Below, one piece after another: positions 5,082 through 6,002 of a DNA stretch of 6,002 bases. Origin of the DNA: an uncultured Clostridia bacterium (GTDB lineage: Bacteria; Bacillota_A; Clostridia; TANB77; CAG-508); contig CANPZA010000093.1 in NCBI GenBank assembly GCA_947588915.1, forward strand, positions 1 to 6,002, given 5' to 3'. How positions within the stretch are numbered: the first letter of the stretch is position 1; the number at the start of each line of letters is the position of its first letter. Position numbers and translations under genes: made by a program. The notes below the pieces were generated by a model, which was not told where the DNA came from, ran no database searches, and saw nothing but the letters and a program-made list of their open reading frames with translations.

Positions 5082-6002
5082 TTACTTAGGCCCTTCTTTC
5101 ACAATATTTAATTCTGAAAAATTAAAGTATATGTATATGTTTTTAAACTCATCTAATTCTATTTTATCTATTAATTCAAATAATACTTTTTTATTTGGAT
5201 TTTCGAACTTTAAAAATTCTTCAATTACTTGACTAGTTTTTTCTTTATCTTGATTAATTTTAATCTTATTTTGTAATATCTTTATTTTATCTTGTATGTC
5301 TTTGCAGTTATTTTCAAGTTTTTCTCGCTGTTCTATAAAATCTTTTGAATATCTAAAATAGTCACTATCTGTTATAATTCCATTTAAGTTATCCATATAC
5401 ATTTTATCCAGTTTTTTTGATATATCCTCTATTTGATTTTTTATAGTTAATATTTTTTGTTCTTCTTTTTTTATAAGCTGATTATAACTATCTTTATTTT
5501 TTTCATATATCAATTTTAAAGCATTTTTATCACAAAAAGTATTAACTATATCTCTTATATTATCAAGCACTTTATTTTCAAATTTATTGTAATTATAATT
5601 ACAAGTCTTACATTTTTTGTCTTTTCCTCTTGCTAAACTACAATCTATATAACCAATTTTTTTGTTTTTTCCTCGATAACAGATTCTAAGTTGTCTACTA
5701 CAATTATGACAAAAGATTAGTCCTTTTAGTAATTCATCATGTTTTGGCGTTGATAGGCTTTTTTTGCTTTTTAAGATTTCCTGAACTTTTATAAAATCAT
5801 CTTTTGAAATAATTGCATCATGTGTATTTTCTACTCTTATATATTCATTTTCGTTCTTAGGTTTTCTCTTTTTTACTTTATATGAAACAGAAACGCATTT
5901 ATTTTGTACAGTGTTTCCAATATATACTTCATTTACAAGCATTGCTCTTATTGTTTTAGGACTCCATGTTGTTCTTTGATGTTTTAAATTAAAGTATTTG
6001 CT
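5082..6002 (-). CDS. Large serine recombinase, C-terminal part (runs off right edge)
   Basis: A site-specific recombinase of the serine integrase/TnpX type, which cuts and rejoins att sites to insert or excise phages and mobile elements. The frame is open to the window edge, so 306 residues are visible and the catalytic resolvase domain lies outside. Visible residues 1-60 are the end of the Recombinase domain (TTWSPKTIRAMLVNEVYIG). A zinc ribbon follows, with Cys pairs at about 98/101 and 131/134 and a further Cys at 121 (FCHNC, KCKTC). Then comes a long coiled coil at about 175-260, the arm used for synapsis control, and the usual end, IDKIELDEFKNIYIYFNFSEL. A Met inside this frame at 5940-5942 is not the start: the codons before it are conserved recombinase text. 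The gene points towards a peroxiredoxin remnant only about 50 bp away, so it marks one end of an integrated element. Confidence 0.93.
   Translation of the reverse strand, partial: SKYFNLKHQRTTWSPKTIRAMLVNEVYIGNTVQNKCVSVSYKVKKRKPKNENEYIRVENTHDAIISKDDFIKVQEILKSKKSLSTPKHDELLKGLIFCHNCSRQLRICYRGKNKKIGYIDCSLARGKDKKCKTCNYNYNKFENKVLDNIRDIVNTFCDKNALKLIYEKNKDSYNQLIKKEEQKILTIKNQIEDISKKLDKMYMDNLNGIITDSDYFRYSKDFIEQREKLENNCKDIQDKIKILQNKIKINQDKEKTSQVIEEFLKFENPNKKVLFELIDKIELDEFKNIYIYFNFSELNIVKEGPK

Noticed and set aside
5940..5942. Met codon as the true start of the recombinase
   Set aside because: The 20 codons before it remain open and carry conserved recombinase text (TTWSPKTIRA), so the gene continues past the edge.
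1..6002. CRISPR array, tRNA, rRNA or riboswitch
   Set aside because: No regularly spaced repeats, no tRNA-like cloverleaf arms and no conserved riboswitch core were seen on either strand by eye.

Overview
The window is very AT-rich DNA with Clostridia-like protein families: a class II aldolase of the short Firmicutes type, a DUF1540 cysteine peptide, a LytTR/DUF3021 pair, a DUF4143 ATPase and a large serine recombinase. Strong AGGAGG-type ribosome binding sites and TTGACA/TATAAT-like promoters fit a low-GC Firmicute, most likely a clostridium. The genus cannot be told from this window. TGA and TAA both act as stops and Trp is TGG, so the code looks standard.

Layout. Positions 1-287 (+) hold the C-terminal two thirds of smpB, the tmRNA partner, broken by a one-base frameshift. 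It converges on fba (341-1270, -) and a hairpin lies between them. Every other gene is on the minus strand. Reading from the right edge leftwards along that strand, the order is: the C-terminal part of a large serine recombinase (6002-5082); a short junction (about 5081-5035); the C-terminal half of a 1-Cys peroxiredoxin that lacks its 5' half and has a frameshift (about 5034-4572); a strong hairpin; a DUF4143 ATPase (4414-3110); a frameshifted remnant of a small basic protein (about 3071-2822); a LytTR regulator (2647-2207) followed 15 bp later by a DUF3021 four-helix membrane protein (2191-1691); a DUF1540 peptide (1549-1382); and fba with its own promoter.

How the parts fit. The recombinase ends about 47 bp from the point where peroxiredoxin similarity begins, and the peroxiredoxin 5' half, including its catalytic cysteine, is missing. 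The simplest reading is that an element carrying a serine recombinase integrated into the peroxiredoxin gene. Positions 5035-5081 would then hold one hybrid attachment site, and the element with its cargo would extend past the right edge. The LytTR/DUF3021 pair has the architecture of a LytTR regulatory system, a DNA-binding regulator paired with a membrane partner. It has its own extended -10 promoter and a candidate pair of direct repeats with LytTR-like 21-bp periodicity. smpB and fba are ordinary core genes.

At least four single-base shifts (smpB, peroxiredoxin, two in the small remnant) occur within 6 kb. Some may be sequencing or assembly errors rather than real mutations, so each should be checked against reads.
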